Of a stretch of DNA of 5,407 bases, positions 4,981 through 5,407 are shown in pieces. Each line of letters begins with the position of its first letter. Position 1 is the stretch's first letter. Source of the stretch: Pseudomonadota bacterium (lineage in GTDB: Bacteria > Pseudomonadota > Gammaproteobacteria > Burkholderiales > Burkholderiaceae_C); assembly GCA_023415035.1 (NCBI GenBank), contig JAEZLX010000054.1, forward strand, positions 1 through 5,407, written 5' to 3'. Under the pieces are notes generated by a model, which searched no databases, was not told the DNA's origin, and saw nothing but the letters and a program-made list of their open reading frames with translations. Position numbers and translations under genes: made by a program.

Positions 4981-5407
4981 AGTCTCGCGCGGCCGCGGCC
5001 GTGCCGCACGAGTAGCAGTAGCGCGCAAAAGCACTCTTGCGGGTCTGACAGCTGCCGCAACGGTCGAACAGGCACAGGCCGCAGTGCGGACAGAAGTCGG
5101 TCTTGCCATCCTTGAGATCCACCGCACGCTCGCAACCAGGGCATACGTTCTTGGCCAGCCGCGCTTGCGCCAGATCGTAGTCGAGCGACTTGCGCCGCTG
5201 GTCATCCGGCTGCTGCTCGGCCTGTTTCTGTCGCTCCAGGTAGCGCTGCAGGGCACCGATGGCGTACCGGCCGCCGATGACGGTGAGCACGATGCCCACG
5301 GCATAGCGCACGTACCCGCCATAACTGGGCAGATAGGGCACCAGCTCCACGAAGAAAGTGAGCAGCGCGAAGATGATGAAGCCCCACACGAAGGGCCAGT
5401 AGTTGCC
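4979..5407 (-). CDS. Membrane-anchored double zinc ribbon protein, 5' end outside window
   Basis: The reading frame stays open to the right edge (about 142 codons visible), so the true start is probably beyond it; GTG 5389 is the only start codon seen and sits inside a hydrophobic stretch. Numbering from GTG 5389, there are two membrane segments at about 3-20 (FIIFALLTFFVELVPYL) and 27-46. A charged, probably helical linker spans 47-80, and a cysteine-rich tail follows. The tail has four CxxC pairs: Cys83/86, Cys100/103, Cys111/114 and Cys125/128, plus a lone Cys106. They pair naturally as two zinc ribbons (first with second, third with fourth). Similar C-terminal zinc ribbon proteins are known to me in Burkholderiales without a proven role. 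The basic linker suggests the ribbons lie in the cytoplasm. It is convergent with the MFS gene, the stops six bases apart. Confidence 0.82.
   Translation of the reverse strand, partial: GNYWPFVWGFIIFALLTFFVELVPYLPSYGGYVRYAVGIVLTVIGGRYAIGALQRYLERQKQAEQQPDDQRRKSLDYDLAQARLAKNVCPGCERAVDLKDGKTDFCPHCGLCLFDRCGSCQTRKSAFARYCYSCGTAAAARD

Noticed and set aside
1..5407. An accessory or defence system, mobile element, CRISPR array or RNA gene
   Set aside because: I found no direct repeats with spacers, no terminal inverted repeats with a transposase, no tRNA- or rRNA-like stretch, and no compositional break. The genes are housekeeping or general-purpose families.

Overview
The window reads as chromosomal DNA of a high-GC betaproteobacterium, most likely of the order Burkholderiales. 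I base this on strongly GC-biased third codon positions, on the Burkholderiales-like Tgt and ProQ/FinO sequences, and on a C-terminal double zinc ribbon protein of a type I remember from that order. Genus cannot be fixed by eye. I see no insertion sequence, phage gene, tRNA, rRNA, CRISPR array or toxin-antitoxin pair. It looks like ordinary, compact core or near-core sequence, not an accessory island.

Layout from left to right: (1) a LysR-type regulator of the NahR/DntR/LinR subgroup (80-1009, +), whose short AT-richer upstream region carries a clear T-N11-A dyad; (2) a 148-base spacer with two adjacent hairpins, then a possible 55-residue single-pass membrane protein (1158-1325, +); (3) a DUF2214-like four-helix membrane protein (1351-1809, -), convergent with the small gene; (4) an 83-base divergent intergenic region; (5) tgt, tRNA-guanine transglycosylase (1893-3071, +), overlapped by 4 bases by a ProQ/FinO-domain RNA-binding protein (3068-3733, +); (6) a short hairpin-bearing spacer and a 12-helix MFS transporter (3779-4972, +); (7) convergent with it, the 3' part of a membrane-anchored double zinc ribbon protein (4979-5407, -) that runs off the right edge.

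Functionally, tgt and the ProQ/FinO gene form a likely two-gene RNA-related operon (tRNA wobble-base modification plus an RNA chaperone). The other genes have no evident shared pathway. The regulator may act on a gene left of the window or on itself. A recurring regulatory detail is an ACAAT-containing -10-like hexamer placed exactly six bases before the start codons of both tgt and the MFS gene, which suggests leaderless transcripts.

I found no convincing undescribed multi-gene system. The most interesting details are the repeated helical motif in the ProQ/FinO protein's C-terminal half, a 13-residue insertion beside the zinc site of Tgt, the NahR-like dyad before the regulator, and the small membrane protein.
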